The translations under genes and the position numbers were made by a program. The notes beneath the pieces were generated by a model. It ran no database searches, was not told the origin of the DNA, and worked only from the letters and a program-made list of their open reading frames with translations. DNA of 64,000 bases from JAVJQS01 sp040218815 (GTDB lineage: Bacteria; Bacteroidota; Bacteroidia; Flavobacteriales_E; Vicingaceae). The DNA lies in the NCBI GenBank assembly GCA_040218815.1, contig JAVJQS010000005.1, positions 82,688 through 146,687 on the forward strand, in the 5' to 3' direction. Positions 35,016 through 44,796 of the stretch are shown here, piece by piece. Position 1 is the first letter of the stretch; each line of letters opens with the position of its first letter.

Positions 35016-36263
35016 TCCCCAAAAATTATAGCTTTGGGTCAAGAAAAAATCGTTTACGATATTGCCATAATTGGTGGCGGAATAGTTGGTGCAGCAACGC
35101 TCTATCAATTGCAAAAACGTTTTCCTCAAAAGAAGATTTTGTTAATTGAAAAAGAAAATCATTTGGCAGCGCATCAGACTGGACATAATTCTGGCGTAAT
35201 TCATTCAGGTTTGTATTACAAACCGGGCTCAAAAAAAGCCATAAACTGTGTCAAGGGCAGACGTGCTTTAGTAAAATTTTCCCAGGAATATAATGTGAAA
35301 CACGAAGTTTGTGGGAAAGTTGTTGTTGCTAGTGACGAGTCAGAACTGCCATTTATGGATAAAATCTTTCAAAATGGATTGGAAAATGATACTGAAGGAA
35401 TTGAAAAAATTACTGGCGACCAGTTGAGAGAAATTGAGCCTGAATGTGCTGGAATTGCTGGAATTAGAGTGCCCTGCACAGGTATTATTGATTACGTTCA
35501 AGCTACTGAGCGGATGGCAGACTTAGCCCTAGCCCTACAAAAAGATTCAAAGCTTGTGCTTGGGGAAACATTTAAAGACGCAATTGATGGCGCTAATGTG
35601 AGTGAACTTATTACCGATAAGAACAACTATTCGGTGAAACATTTTATTTTTTGCGGGGGACTGCAGTCTGATCGACTGGCGCAGAAAGATGGGGTAGAAT
35701 CAGATATGCAAATTGTTGGCTTTCGAGGAGATTATTATGAGTTGACGGAGCAAGCTATTCATAAAGTGAAGCACCTTATTTATCCTGTTCCAAACCCGGA
35801 TTTTCCATTTTTAGGAGTACATTTTACAAGAATGACCAATGGAGAAGTTGAATGTGGGCCAAATGCTGTGTTCACATTTAAACGAGAAGGCTATGGTAAA
35901 ACCGACTTTGACCTTAAGGACACTGTTGATGCATTATCCTATAGTGGAACATGGAAATTATTTGCCAAGCATTGGAGGTTTGGCTTAGATGAGTATAAAA
36001 GAGCATTTAGTAAAAAGCTATTTTTAAACCGCTTACAAAAATTAATTCCTTCATTAACAATGGACGATATAAAACCGGGAAGAGCAGGAGTTCGCGCCAT
36101 GGCTCTAGGTGAAGACGGCGAAATGATTGACGATTTTAGAATCGAGTATGGAAGGAATAGCATTCATGTATTAAATGCTCCTTCTCCAGCAGCAACTGCT
36201 TGTTTAGCTATTGGTGAAGATATTGCTGAAATGGCAGAGGAAAGGTTTAGACTCGCTAATTGA
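35013..36263 (+). CDS. lhgO: L-2-hydroxyglutarate oxidase
   Basis: A 416-residue FAD-dependent oxidase of the DAO family that converts L-2-hydroxyglutarate to 2-oxoglutarate. The FAD Rossmann motif is IAIIGGGIVGAATLYQL (17-33), followed by HQTGHNSGVIHSGLYYKPGSKKA and the C-terminal NAPSPAATACLAIGEDIA. The frame has no ATG before the FAD motif. TTG at 35013 or 35034 must be used; 35013 is listed as the longest form, but a -7-like element overlaps it. Confidence 0.93.
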   Translation: MSPKIIALGQEKIVYDIAIIGGGIVGAATLYQLQKRFPQKKILLIEKENHLAAHQTGHNSGVIHSGLYYKPGSKKAINCVKGRRALVKFSQEYNVKHEVCGKVVVASDESELPFMDKIFQNGLENDTEGIEKITGDQLREIEPECAGIAGIRVPCTGIIDYVQATERMADLALALQKDSKLVLGETFKDAIDGANVSELITDKNNYSVKHFIFCGGLQSDRLAQKDGVESDMQIVGFRGDYYELTEQAIHKVKHLIYPVPNPDFPFLGVHFTRMTNGEVECGPNAVFTFKREGYGKTDFDLKDTVDALSYSGTWKLFAKHWRFGLDEYKRAFSKKLFLNRLQKLIPSLTMDDIKPGRAGVRAMALGEDGEMIDDFRIEYGRNSIHVLNAPSPAATACLAIGEDIAEMAEERFRLAN

Positions 36264-36635
36264 TACTGATAAATGAAAATTGATAATTGGACCTTAGAAA
36301 AGAAAAAATTAAAGATACCTAACCGCCAATTGATTAATGGAAAAAGGATGAAGGGGGATTAAGTTAATTGCGAATTGACTTCCAAATTTTGAAATGAATT
36401 GAGTAGAAGTAGATTTTATACGGAATTAAATCTACCCGAATAAGCGAAATCATGTAGAAATTTTTAACGATTGAAAAGTATAAAAAAGTAACTTTTAGCA
36501 ATAGAAAGGGAAAAAATAAATAAAATACAATAAATCTTGATTCCACTTTTAAGGATGACCCATTGTGGAATAGAACTATGAAATATCACAAATTAATAAT
36601 TCTAAACTCTACACTTCTAACTCCAAATTAAATAA
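36264..36635. repeat. Intergenic repeat mosaic before the symporter
   Basis: A 372-bp gap. It begins with GATAAATGAAAATTGATAATTGG (TTGATAATTGA module). It ends with TTCTAAACTCTACACTTCTAACTCCAAATT, the reverse complement of the purine-rich GGAGTTAGAAGTGTAGAG family. The middle is AT-rich with no supported gene; a 60-codon minus-strand frame at 36364-36546 looks spurious. Confidence 0.65.
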
Positions 36636-38105
36636 ATGAGCCCGATACTTATCGCTTGCATTGTTGCTACCTATTTTCTTTTTTTAATTTTCATTAGCAA
36701 AATCACAGCTAAAGGTGCCGATAACAATTCATTTTTCATTGGCAATAGAAACTCTCCTTGGTTTTTGGTGGCTTTTGGTATGATTGGAACATCACTTTCT
36801 GGAGTAACCTTTATTTCTGTTCCAGGTTGGGTTGGAGATAGCCAATTTTCTTATTTACAAATGGTGCTGGGTTATTTCTTGGGCTATATTGTTGTGGCCA
36901 ATGTCCTAATGCCCTTATATTACCGTTTAAACCTAACTTCAATATACACTTATCTCGAACAACGTTTTGGATTTTGGTCTTACAAAACAGGTGCTTTTTA
37001 TTTTCTTCTTTCGCGTACAATTGGTGCTGCCTTTAGGTTATATCTTGTTGCTAATGTACTGCAAATTGCCATTTTCGATAGTTGGGGTGTTCCTTATTAC
37101 CTAACTGTGGCCATTACGATTCTATTAATATGGGTATATACTTTCAAAGGGGGAATTAAAACAATCGTGTGGACTGATTCCCTGCAAACATTATTTATGT
37201 TATTGGCTGTTGGAGTGACCATTTACCAAATTGGTGACCAATTGGACTTATCTTTCGGTGGTATGGCAGATTTGATTTACCAGAGTGATTACTCCAATAC
37301 CTTCTTTTTCGATGATTGGAGAGGCGGTAAATTCTTTTGGAAGCAATTTTTAAGCGGAGCATTCATAACCATAGTAATGACTGGTTTGGATCAAGATATG
37401 ATGCAAAAAAACTTAAGTTGTAGGAACTTGAAAGAAGCTAAATGGAACATGTTTACATTGAGTGGAGTACTTATTTTAGTAAATCTATTTTTTCTGAGTC
37501 TAGGAGCTTTACTTTATATCTATGCTCAAAAATCTGGAATTGAAATCCCTGAAAGGGCAGATGATTTTTTCCCTGAAGTTGCCCTTAGTGGTCAATTGGG
37601 AATAGCCGCAGCTATCTTTTTTATATTGGGATTAATTGCTGCAGCATATTCTAGTGCAGATTCTGCTTTAACTGCACTTACTACCTCAGTTTGTATAGAT
37701 TTTTTAGAGGTAGACAAAAAACCGGAAGAGCAAGGAGTTCGCTTACGGAAAAGGGTGCATGTGCTTATGTCGATAGTTTTGTTTGTAGTGATTTTACTAT
37801 TCAGTCTTATTAGTGATGAAAGTGTAATTAGCAGTTTATTTAAGGCAGCTGGCTATACTTATGGCCCATTGCTAGGCTTGTATGCTTTTGGTTTGATTCA
37901 CAAGTATGTTGTAAAGGATAATTATGTTCCTATCCTTTGTTTTGTATGCCCAATAATAACCTATATCATTAACTACAATTCTGTGACCTTGTTAAATGGC
38001 TATCAATTCGGATTCGAAATCATTATTCTAAATGGATTACTTACCTATATTTGTTTGCACTTCTTAAGAGTTAGAAGTTATGAATCAGAAGTAGTAAAAA
38101 ATTAA
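36636..38105 (+). CDS. Sodium:solute symporter (SSS family)
   Basis: A 489-residue inner-membrane protein with about thirteen hydrophobic segments. Family motifs include GTSLSGVTFISVPGWV near 53, the GLDQDMMQKNLSCRNLKEAKWN core near 253 and GLIAAAYSSADSALTALTTS near 335. It probably couples sodium to uptake of a sugar, organic acid or amino acid; the substrate is unclear. The final residues RVRSYESEVVKN resemble translation of the local GAGTTAGAAGT repeat. Confidence 0.93.
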   Translation: MSPILIACIVATYFLFLIFISKITAKGADNNSFFIGNRNSPWFLVAFGMIGTSLSGVTFISVPGWVGDSQFSYLQMVLGYFLGYIVVANVLMPLYYRLNLTSIYTYLEQRFGFWSYKTGAFYFLLSRTIGAAFRLYLVANVLQIAIFDSWGVPYYLTVAITILLIWVYTFKGGIKTIVWTDSLQTLFMLLAVGVTIYQIGDQLDLSFGGMADLIYQSDYSNTFFFDDWRGGKFFWKQFLSGAFITIVMTGLDQDMMQKNLSCRNLKEAKWNMFTLSGVLILVNLFFLSLGALLYIYAQKSGIEIPERADDFFPEVALSGQLGIAAAIFFILGLIAAAYSSADSALTALTTSVCIDFLEVDKKPEEQGVRLRKRVHVLMSIVLFVVILLFSLISDESVISSLFKAAGYTYGPLLGLYAFGLIHKYVVKDNYVPILCFVCPIITYIINYNSVTLLNGYQFGFEIIILNGLLTYICLHFLRVRSYESEVVKN

Positions 38106-38164
38106 TTACTAATTAGTTAGATTAGACTTAGTTTTTTTAATTTAGGGCAATAATTTAATCAAGA

Positions 38165-39064
38165 ATGAAAAAACTATTTCAACCAGTTCTAACTCTTGGA
38201 CTTTTGTTTTCTTTGGCATGCGGCGAACCAACGAGCCAACATGAAGAAGACTCAACTTCAAAACAAGATTCACTCAAGGAAGCAGCCGCTGCGCCTCAGC
38301 TTGAACAGCGCGACAAAGCTTATTATCCGATACCATCACCTGAGCAGATGTTTCGGTTTATTAGTGATGCAGGACTTGAGTATTCCAAATCATTAGTGAA
38401 TAATCCAGCTGTTGCTTCAGAATATGTCAGTCCCTCAAAGAAGGCATTAAATTTTGGAGTTTACACTGCTGATTTAGCTTATGCTGCAGCATACCAAGAT
38501 ATAGGGTTAACCTTAGAACTTTACAAAGTGGTTAAGCGCCTAGGTGCTGAAATGAACATAGCCGAAATGATGACTTCAGAAATGATGGAAAAAATGCAAG
38601 CTAACATGCAAAAGCCCGATTCTTTAGAAGCCATTGCTAGTGATTCATATTATCAAGCGGTAGACTACTTAGAGTCTAATGAGCAAAATGGTAAATTGGC
38701 TTTAATGTCTTTAGGGGGCTGGATTGAGAGCTTGTACATTACATTAAACTCAATTGAAAAAGTGAAAGCTGATTCACCGACGGTACAGCGGGTAGCAGAC
38801 CAAAAAATTACTTTTGGAAATTTATATACCTACTTAAAGAAAAACGAAGAAGAAACTGGGGTTCAAGAAGCAATAGAAGACATTAAAGACATTCGTTCTG
38901 TTTTTGCAAGCTTATTAGAAGAAAAGACGGCATCAAGCTCCTCTTCTAAACAAGGAAATAAGATGGTATTTGGTAAAGGGAGTAAAATTAATATGAATGA
39001 AGCTCAATTTGCTGCCCTAAAGAAATCTATTAATGCCTATAGAGCTAAAATAACTTCTAACTAG
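38165..39064 (+). CDS. Putative lipoprotein of unknown function
   Basis: A 299-residue protein with an N-terminal lipoprotein signal; the lipobox is LACG with Cys at about 20. A glutamate-rich linker (25-50) precedes a helical domain with YPIPSPEQMFRFISDAG near 53 and KKALNFGVYTADLAYAAAYQDIG near 92. The C-terminal serine run SSSSSK (near 260) is a short linker. It is exported to the outer or inner membrane; no family name is offered. The next gene is 6 bp downstream. Confidence 0.78.
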   Translation: MKKLFQPVLTLGLLFSLACGEPTSQHEEDSTSKQDSLKEAAAAPQLEQRDKAYYPIPSPEQMFRFISDAGLEYSKSLVNNPAVASEYVSPSKKALNFGVYTADLAYAAAYQDIGLTLELYKVVKRLGAEMNIAEMMTSEMMEKMQANMQKPDSLEAIASDSYYQAVDYLESNEQNGKLALMSLGGWIESLYITLNSIEKVKADSPTVQRVADQKITFGNLYTYLKKNEEETGVQEAIEDIKDIRSVFASLLEEKTASSSSSKQGNKMVFGKGSKINMNEAQFAALKKSINAYRAKITSN

Positions 39065-39070
39065 TTAAAG

Positions 39071-39667
39071 ATGAGGATTATGAAAATAAAAATTCTACTA
39101 ATTCTGAGTGCTTTCAGTTGTTCAGCAACTATAGCTCAAGAGAAATGTGTGAATTATCACAATACAGCTTGTTCTTTTGAAACCAACAGTGAAATGACTT
39201 TTGATAGTCAATCTAAAAGCACTACACTTGGTGTTGGACAAATCTCTGAGTTTCACATGGTGGGCTACGAAGGCTTGGATTATAAAATTACCATTTGTCA
39301 CGAAAAGGTTTTGGGTGAACAAATTCGTTTTAAGGTGTACCAAAAAAAGCAGAAACTAGTAATTCCCGAAGAAGCAATTGAAAACGAAACCAACTATAAA
39401 GAAGAAGTGGTGATGAATGAAAAGCATGATGTTGTTGATCCATATGGGGAGGAAGGGAATACGAAGGTTTTAGATTCAAAATTTAGGCAAGTAAAAGAGT
39501 TGTTGTATGATAATGCTGAAGATAATTTTACAAATGAATTGGAGTTTACAGCTGCTGGATCATTGGGATTAATCCTAGAAATTTCTGTCGCGTCAAAAAA
39601 GAGAAATCATGAAGAAAATGCGAAGGGATGTGTAGGAATATTGATTCAACATATGGATACACCTTAA
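39071..39667 (+). CDS. Hypothetical exported protein
   Basis: A 198-residue protein with a signal peptide ending near SATIAQ (about residue 22), followed by a cysteine pair (CVNYHNTAC) and a beta-rich body. The ATG at 39071 or the one at 39080 (MKIKILL) may be used. It follows the lipoprotein gene by 6 bp and may be in the same operon. No recognised family; function unknown. Confidence 0.72.
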   Translation: MRIMKIKILLILSAFSCSATIAQEKCVNYHNTACSFETNSEMTFDSQSKSTTLGVGQISEFHMVGYEGLDYKITICHEKVLGEQIRFKVYQKKQKLVIPEEAIENETNYKEEVVMNEKHDVVDPYGEEGNTKVLDSKFRQVKELLYDNAEDNFTNELEFTAAGSLGLILEISVASKKRNHEENAKGCVGILIQHMDTP

Positions 39668-39843
39668 GCTGACGCAATAGTTATATATCTATAGCTGCTT
39701 TATATGCCTTAGCTCTATTTTCTTATGAAGGCTAAGATTTTGCATTTTTTCACTTGGTGATCGTTTGAATTCTATTTTAATTTAAAGTTGATTCTGAAAC
39801 TAGGATTCTGCTCCCTAATGATTAATTATTCCATTTAAGCCTC

Positions 39844-39874
39844 TTGCCCGCCATTCCTTAAAAACTTAACTTTG
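39844..39874 (+). promoter_or_regulatory. Promoter of icmF
   Basis: TTG at 39844-39846 and TAACTTTG at 39867-39874 are separated by 20 bases, matching the Bacteroidota TTG-N19/20-TAnnTTTG promoter. The icmF ATG is 23 bases beyond the -7 box. Confidence 0.6.
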
Positions 39875-39896
39875 CAGTTCTCAAAAAACAAGATTT

Positions 39897-42800
39897 ATGG
39901 AAACCGTAGCTCCTTACAAACCCAAGCATAAGATTAGAATTGTCACTGCAGCATCATTATTTGATGGACACGATGCAGCGATTAATGTGATGCGTCGGAT
40001 AATCCAATCAACTGGAGTTGAAGTAATTCACTTGGGACACGATAGAAGTGTACAAGAAGTGGTGGATACCGCTATTCAAGAAGATGCGAATGCTATTGCA
40101 ATGACTTCTTATCAAGGAGGGCATACTGAGTATTTTAAGTACATGCGAGATTTGTTGGTGGAGCGAGGAGCCGAACACATTAAAATATTTGGAGGTGGTG
40201 GTGGAGTAATTCTACCTGAAGAGATTAAAGAACTTCACGAATATGGAATTACTAGAATTTATGCTCCCGACGATGGAAGAGAGATGGGTCTACAGGGCAT
40301 GATAAATGACTTGGTAAAACAAAGCGATTATGCCTCTGGAGAAAATCTAAACGGGGAATTAAATCACTTAAAGAACAAAGACGCCAAATCAATTGCGAGC
40401 TTAATTTCAGGTGCAGAGAATTTTCCAGATGCTTCAGCAGCTATTTTAGATCAAGTTCATGAACTTGCTTCAAAAGTTAAAACTCCTGTGTTGGGAATAA
40501 CAGGTACAGGTGGTGCCGGAAAATCATCACTAGTAGATGAATTGGTTCGGCGGTTTTTAGTTGACTTTGAAGACAAAACCATTGGGATTATTTCTGTGGA
40601 CCCGTCAAAAAGAAAAACAGGAGGTGCACTACTGGGAGATAGAATTCGAATGAATTCAATTAAAAATGATCGTGTTTACATGCGATCCTTAGCAACTCGT
40701 CAGAGCAATCTAGCCCTGTCGAAGCATGTGAAAGAAGCTGTTTCGATATTGAAAGCAGCACAATATGATCTCATTATTCTGGAAACATCTGGAATTGGCC
40801 AATCTGATACGGAAATTACCGATCACTCTGATGTGAGTTTGTATGTTATGACTCCTGAGTTTGGCGCAGCAACTCAGTTGGAAAAAATTGATATGTTGGA
40901 TTTTGCAGATGTTATCGCCATCAATAAATTCGATAAGAGAGGAGCCCTAGATGCTATTCGCGATGTAAAAAAGCAATACCAACGAAATCACCAATTATTT
41001 GATTCCAAACCTGAAGACATGCCGGTTTTTGGAACAATTGCTTCTCAATTTAATGATCCTGGAATGAATCAGCTGTATAAGCGAATCATGGATTTAATTG
41101 ATGAAAAAACTCAAGCTGACTTAAATTCAACCTTTGAAATTACCGACGAAATGTCGGAGAAGATTTTTGTAATTCCACCTAAGCGAGTGCGTTATTTGGC
41201 TGAGATTTCAGAAAACAACCGCAGCTATGATCAGTGGGTAGAAGAGCAAAGAGAAGTGGCTCAAAAATTATATGGATTACAAAAGTCGATAGATACGGTT
41301 AGAGAAATTTCACCAGATGATAAGGATAGAATGGTAAAAGACCTTCAAGAGACCTTTGAGAAATTAAAGTTAGAACTCGATCCTAAAAATCTAAAACTCA
41401 TTGAAGACTGGCCGGATAAAGTAGATAAATACAAGCAGCCGATATACTCCTTTAAAGTAAGAGAAAAGGAGATTAAGATGGAAACGCACACGGAGTCCCT
41501 TTCTCATTCCCAAATCCCTAAAGTAGCCTTGCCTAAGTATCAAGCATGGGGCGATTTATTGAACTGGTCATTGCAAGAAAATGTGCCAGGAGAATTTCCC
41601 TATACTGCCGGCTTATTTCCATTTAAACGTAAAGGAGAGGATCCTACCAGAATGTTTGCTGGAGAGGGTGGGCCTGAGCGAACAAATCGAAGGTTCCATT
41701 ACGTTTCTTTAGGCTTGCCAGCAAAGCGCCTGTCTACAGCATTTGACTCAGTAACACTTTATGGCCATGATCCAGACTACAGACCTGATATTTATGGTAA
41801 AATTGGGAATGCTGGTGTCTCTATCTGTTGTTTAGATGATGCAAAAAAATTATACTCAGGTTTTAACTTGGCCCACTCTATGACATCTGTCTCAATGACC
41901 ATCAACGGGCCTGCACCAATGTTGCTTGGCTTTTTTATGAATGCAGCCATTGATCAGCAATGTGAGTTGTACATCAAAGAGAATGGCCTAGAGAAAGAAA
42001 TCGAAAGTAAAATCGCTAAGATATATAAAGAAAGAGGAGTAAAGAGACCTGAATACCAAGGGAAGCTACCTGAAGGAAATGACGGCTTAGGCTTGATGCT
42101 TTTAGGTGTTACTGGAGACCAGGTATTGGAAAAATCAGTTTATGAAAAGATTAAAAAAGATACCATTACGGTTGTTCGAGGAACAGTACAAGCTGATATC
42201 CTAAAAGAAGATCAGGCGCAAAATACTTGTATTTTTTCTACTGAATTTGCCTTGCGTCTAATGGGAGATGTTCAAGAATATTTTATTGAAAATGCTGTAC
42301 GGAACTTTTATTCAGTTTCTATTTCTGGCTATCATATTGCAGAGGCAGGGGCAAATCCTATTACGCAATTGGCATTCACTTTAGCAAATGGCTTCACATA
42401 TGTAGAATATTATTTGAGCCGTGGAATGGATATCAATAAGTTTGGTCCTAATTTATCTTTCTTCTTTTCTAATGGAATAGATCCAGAATATGCTGTAATT
42501 GGACGTGTTGCAAGAAGAATTTGGTCGAAAGCCATGAAATTAAAATATGGTGCCAATTCAAGGGCCCAGATGTTGAAATATCATATTCAAACCTCTGGAC
42601 GTTCATTGCATGCTCAAGAAATTGACTTTAACGACATCAGAACAACATTGCAGGCGCTATATGCCATCTATGATAATTGTAATTCTTTGCATACCAATGC
42701 CTATGATGAAGCCATTACAACACCAACCGAAGATTCGGTGCGAAGGGCCATGGCAATTCAGTTGATTATTAATAGAGAATTAGGTTTAGCGAAAAATGAA

Positions 42801-43277
42801 AATCCAATTCAAGGGTCATTCATTATTGAAGAACTTACAGACTTAGTTGAAGAGGCAGTGCTAACCGAATTTGATCGAATAACTGAGAGAGGTGGTGTAC
42901 TTGGTGCCATGGAGACGATGTATCAGCGAAGCAAAATTCAAGAAGAGAGTTTGTATTACGAAAACTTAAAACACAGCGGTGAATTTCCAATCATTGGGGT
43001 AAACACCTTCCTTAGTTCAAAAGGTTCGCCAACGGTTACGCCTGGTGAAGTTATTCGAGCCACAAAAGAAGAGAAGGAATACCAAATTGAAATGTTGAAT
43101 AACTTGCACAAAGGGAATGCTGAAAAGGCAAACAAGAGCTTAAATGAGATACAACATGCAGCTATTCAAAATAAAAATATGTTTGAATCCTTAATGGAAG
43201 TAACAAAGTATTGTTCTTTAGGTCAAATTACAGGCGCTCTGTTTGAGGTAGGAGGACAATATCGAAGAAACATGTAA
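39897..43277 (+). CDS. icmF: Fused isobutyryl-CoA mutase with G-protein chaperone
   Basis: A 1126-residue adenosylcobalamin-dependent mutase that interconverts isobutyryl-CoA and butyryl-CoA (some IcmF also act on pivalyl- or isovaleryl-CoA). The order is B12-binding domain (about 10-150, LFDGHDAAIN with Asp23 and His25), MeaI-type GTPase (about 190-420, Walker A GTGGAGKSS at 203-211, NKFD at 343-346) and the large TIM-barrel mutase domain (about 540-1126). The three-in-one architecture is diagnostic of IcmF rather than methylmalonyl-CoA mutase. It is probably monocistronic with its own promoter. Confidence 0.93.
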   Translation: METVAPYKPKHKIRIVTAASLFDGHDAAINVMRRIIQSTGVEVIHLGHDRSVQEVVDTAIQEDANAIAMTSYQGGHTEYFKYMRDLLVERGAEHIKIFGGGGGVILPEEIKELHEYGITRIYAPDDGREMGLQGMINDLVKQSDYASGENLNGELNHLKNKDAKSIASLISGAENFPDASAAILDQVHELASKVKTPVLGITGTGGAGKSSLVDELVRRFLVDFEDKTIGIISVDPSKRKTGGALLGDRIRMNSIKNDRVYMRSLATRQSNLALSKHVKEAVSILKAAQYDLIILETSGIGQSDTEITDHSDVSLYVMTPEFGAATQLEKIDMLDFADVIAINKFDKRGALDAIRDVKKQYQRNHQLFDSKPEDMPVFGTIASQFNDPGMNQLYKRIMDLIDEKTQADLNSTFEITDEMSEKIFVIPPKRVRYLAEISENNRSYDQWVEEQREVAQKLYGLQKSIDTVREISPDDKDRMVKDLQETFEKLKLELDPKNLKLIEDWPDKVDKYKQPIYSFKVREKEIKMETHTESLSHSQIPKVALPKYQAWGDLLNWSLQENVPGEFPYTAGLFPFKRKGEDPTRMFAGEGGPERTNRRFHYVSLGLPAKRLSTAFDSVTLYGHDPDYRPDIYGKIGNAGVSICCLDDAKKLYSGFNLAHSMTSVSMTINGPAPMLLGFFMNAAIDQQCELYIKENGLEKEIESKIAKIYKERGVKRPEYQGKLPEGNDGLGLMLLGVTGDQVLEKSVYEKIKKDTITVVRGTVQADILKEDQAQNTCIFSTEFALRLMGDVQEYFIENAVRNFYSVSISGYHIAEAGANPITQLAFTLANGFTYVEYYLSRGMDINKFGPNLSFFFSNGIDPEYAVIGRVARRIWSKAMKLKYGANSRAQMLKYHIQTSGRSLHAQEIDFNDIRTTLQALYAIYDNCNSLHTNAYDEAITTPTEDSVRRAMAIQLIINRELGLAKNENPIQGSFIIEELTDLVEEAVLTEFDRITERGGVLGAMETMYQRSKIQEESLYYENLKHSGEFPIIGVNTFLSSKGSPTVTPGEVIRATKEEKEYQIEMLNNLHKGNAEKANKSLNEIQHAAIQNKNMFESLMEVTKYCSLGQITGALFEVGGQYRRNM

Positions 43278-43324
43278 TTGACATAAATAAAATTTCTATA
43301 AAGCCTTTAAAATAAACTAGACCT

Positions 43325-44194
43325 ATGAACTTAAAGATTATTGTTCTATCACTTTCGCTAAGCCTTGCTTTTTTTGGATGTGATTTACCTACAACCAACA
43401 AGCAGGAAGATAATTCAACTGAAGTTGATTCGGTAAAAGCCATCCATCAAAACTTAAGTGAAGGCGAGCAATTTGTTTATTCGATTGAACAAGCTCATCA
43501 AAAAGCGGAGGTATTTAGTAAAGAAGTAATTCAGTTTGATTTGAATTTGATGTTTGGAGGTAATTCTAGGTTCAGTGGAACTATAAGTATGACACCAGAT
43601 GGTAGTTTGATAAAAATGGAAGATAGCAATAAAACAGTTATTTGGGATGGAGAAGAAGTATTAGTTTCACCAGACACCGCATCAATTAAGGGGACACGTT
43701 TTGATGTTCTAACATGGTCCTATTTCTTTGCTGCGGCATACAAGCTATCTGATCCTGGAGCTAAAATGGAGATTTTAGGCGAAAGAAACCTAACAATTAC
43801 TGCATCAGAAACTGCAGATTCAAGTGGGGTAAACTACAATGCAGGAAAACTAACATTTAAGAATGGAGTAGGTGATAGCCCTGATGATTGGTATATCGTT
43901 TATCAAGATAAAGAAACAGATTTGATGGCAGCTATGGCTTACATTGTAACCTATGGTGGTAAAGACCAAGAAAAGGCCGAAAAAAATCCCCATGCTATAA
44001 CCTATGAAGCTTATGCTGAAATTGAAGGCATTCCATTTGCAACACAATGGAATTTCTGGACATGGAACCAAGTTGGAGAGTTGGATAAGCTGCTTGGTGA
44101 AGCAAGCTTGAGCAATATTAGGTTTGTAAAAAAATCAGCTGATTTCTTTAAACCAGCTTCTAATTCAAAAAGTGTAGAAAAGCCAGAAGCTTAG
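43325..44194 (+). CDS. DUF6503-like lipoprotein
   Basis: A 289-residue lipoprotein with a signal ending FFGC (Cys about 20). The body reads TISMTPDGSLIKMEDSN, IWDGEEVLVSPDTASIKG, LTWSYFFAAAYKLSDPGAK, GVGDSPDDWYIVYQDKETDLMAAMAYIVTYG and LGEASLSNIRFVKK. This pattern resembles the DUF6503 family of Bacteroidota, whose function is unknown. Its TAG stop overlaps the TAA stop of the convergent gene within TTAG at 44191-44194. Confidence 0.7.
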   Translation: MNLKIIVLSLSLSLAFFGCDLPTTNKQEDNSTEVDSVKAIHQNLSEGEQFVYSIEQAHQKAEVFSKEVIQFDLNLMFGGNSRFSGTISMTPDGSLIKMEDSNKTVIWDGEEVLVSPDTASIKGTRFDVLTWSYFFAAAYKLSDPGAKMEILGERNLTITASETADSSGVNYNAGKLTFKNGVGDSPDDWYIVYQDKETDLMAAMAYIVTYGGKDQEKAEKNPHAITYEAYAEIEGIPFATQWNFWTWNQVGELDKLLGEASLSNIRFVKKSADFFKPASNSKSVEKPEA

Positions 44195-44754
44195 TTTAAG
44201 CCAAGCATTCCTTCTTTTAAAGATTCATCTGCGGGATTATTGCAAAGCCAAATTCCAAACAAGGCTTGTTTAAAATCAAGTCCTTCAATGGTTTTGATTT
44301 TTTTTCCGTTTTTGTGAATTTCTGTACCACTGCCTTTTATGTAGGCAATTACAAAATGATCTCCTTCTGTTATTTCTTCTTTAAAGGCAGCTTTGAAGCT
44401 TTCTATTCTATCTTTAAAAAGAGCAGTGTTACCATTGGTGGATTTTTCAAACCCTTCATTTATAGCAGTTATCATTTTTTCGCTAGAAACTAAACCTGAT
44501 ACAATGTCTATAATAATTGCCATGGACTCATTGGCCTTCATAACTTTATTAGCATCATTACTCTTAGTAGAAACATATAAAGAGCCTACATAAAGATCTA
44601 AGAAATATTTTTCTCGTAAGCCTGCGCCATTAAATGTTAATTGTTGGTTTGCAACTGTTATTGTTTTCGCTGGAATTACTCCTGAAATTTCCTTCTGAGC
44701 ATAAGCCATTTGAATCATTAGTGCAAAGTTGAGGCAAACGATTATTGTTTTCAT
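44191..44754 (-). CDS. Chalcone isomerase-like family protein
   Basis: A 187-residue exported protein. After a signal peptide (to about 20, AYAQ) it has the family motifs: LTFNGAGLREKYFLDLYVGSLYV near 42, NESMAIIIDIVSGLVSSEKM near 75, and GSGTEIHKNGKKIKTIEG near 145. Bacterial chalcone-isomerase-like proteins are periplasmic and mostly lack the plant reaction; their ligand is probably lipid-like, but that is inference. It overlaps the convergent lipoprotein gene at the stop codons. Confidence 0.85.
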   Translation of the reverse strand: MKTIIVCLNFALMIQMAYAQKEISGVIPAKTITVANQQLTFNGAGLREKYFLDLYVGSLYVSTKSNDANKVMKANESMAIIIDIVSGLVSSEKMITAINEGFEKSTNGNTALFKDRIESFKAAFKEEITEGDHFVIAYIKGSGTEIHKNGKKIKTIEGLDFKQALFGIWLCNNPADESLKEGMLGLN

Positions 44755-44796
44755 TGGACCAAAATTTTGAAGGAAAGTAAGAATTATTTTACTGCT

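Noticed and set aside
36364..36546. 60-codon minus-strand ORF in the gap before the symporter
   Set aside because: It is dominated by F, I, L and Y from AT-rich sequence and has no start support or conserved look.
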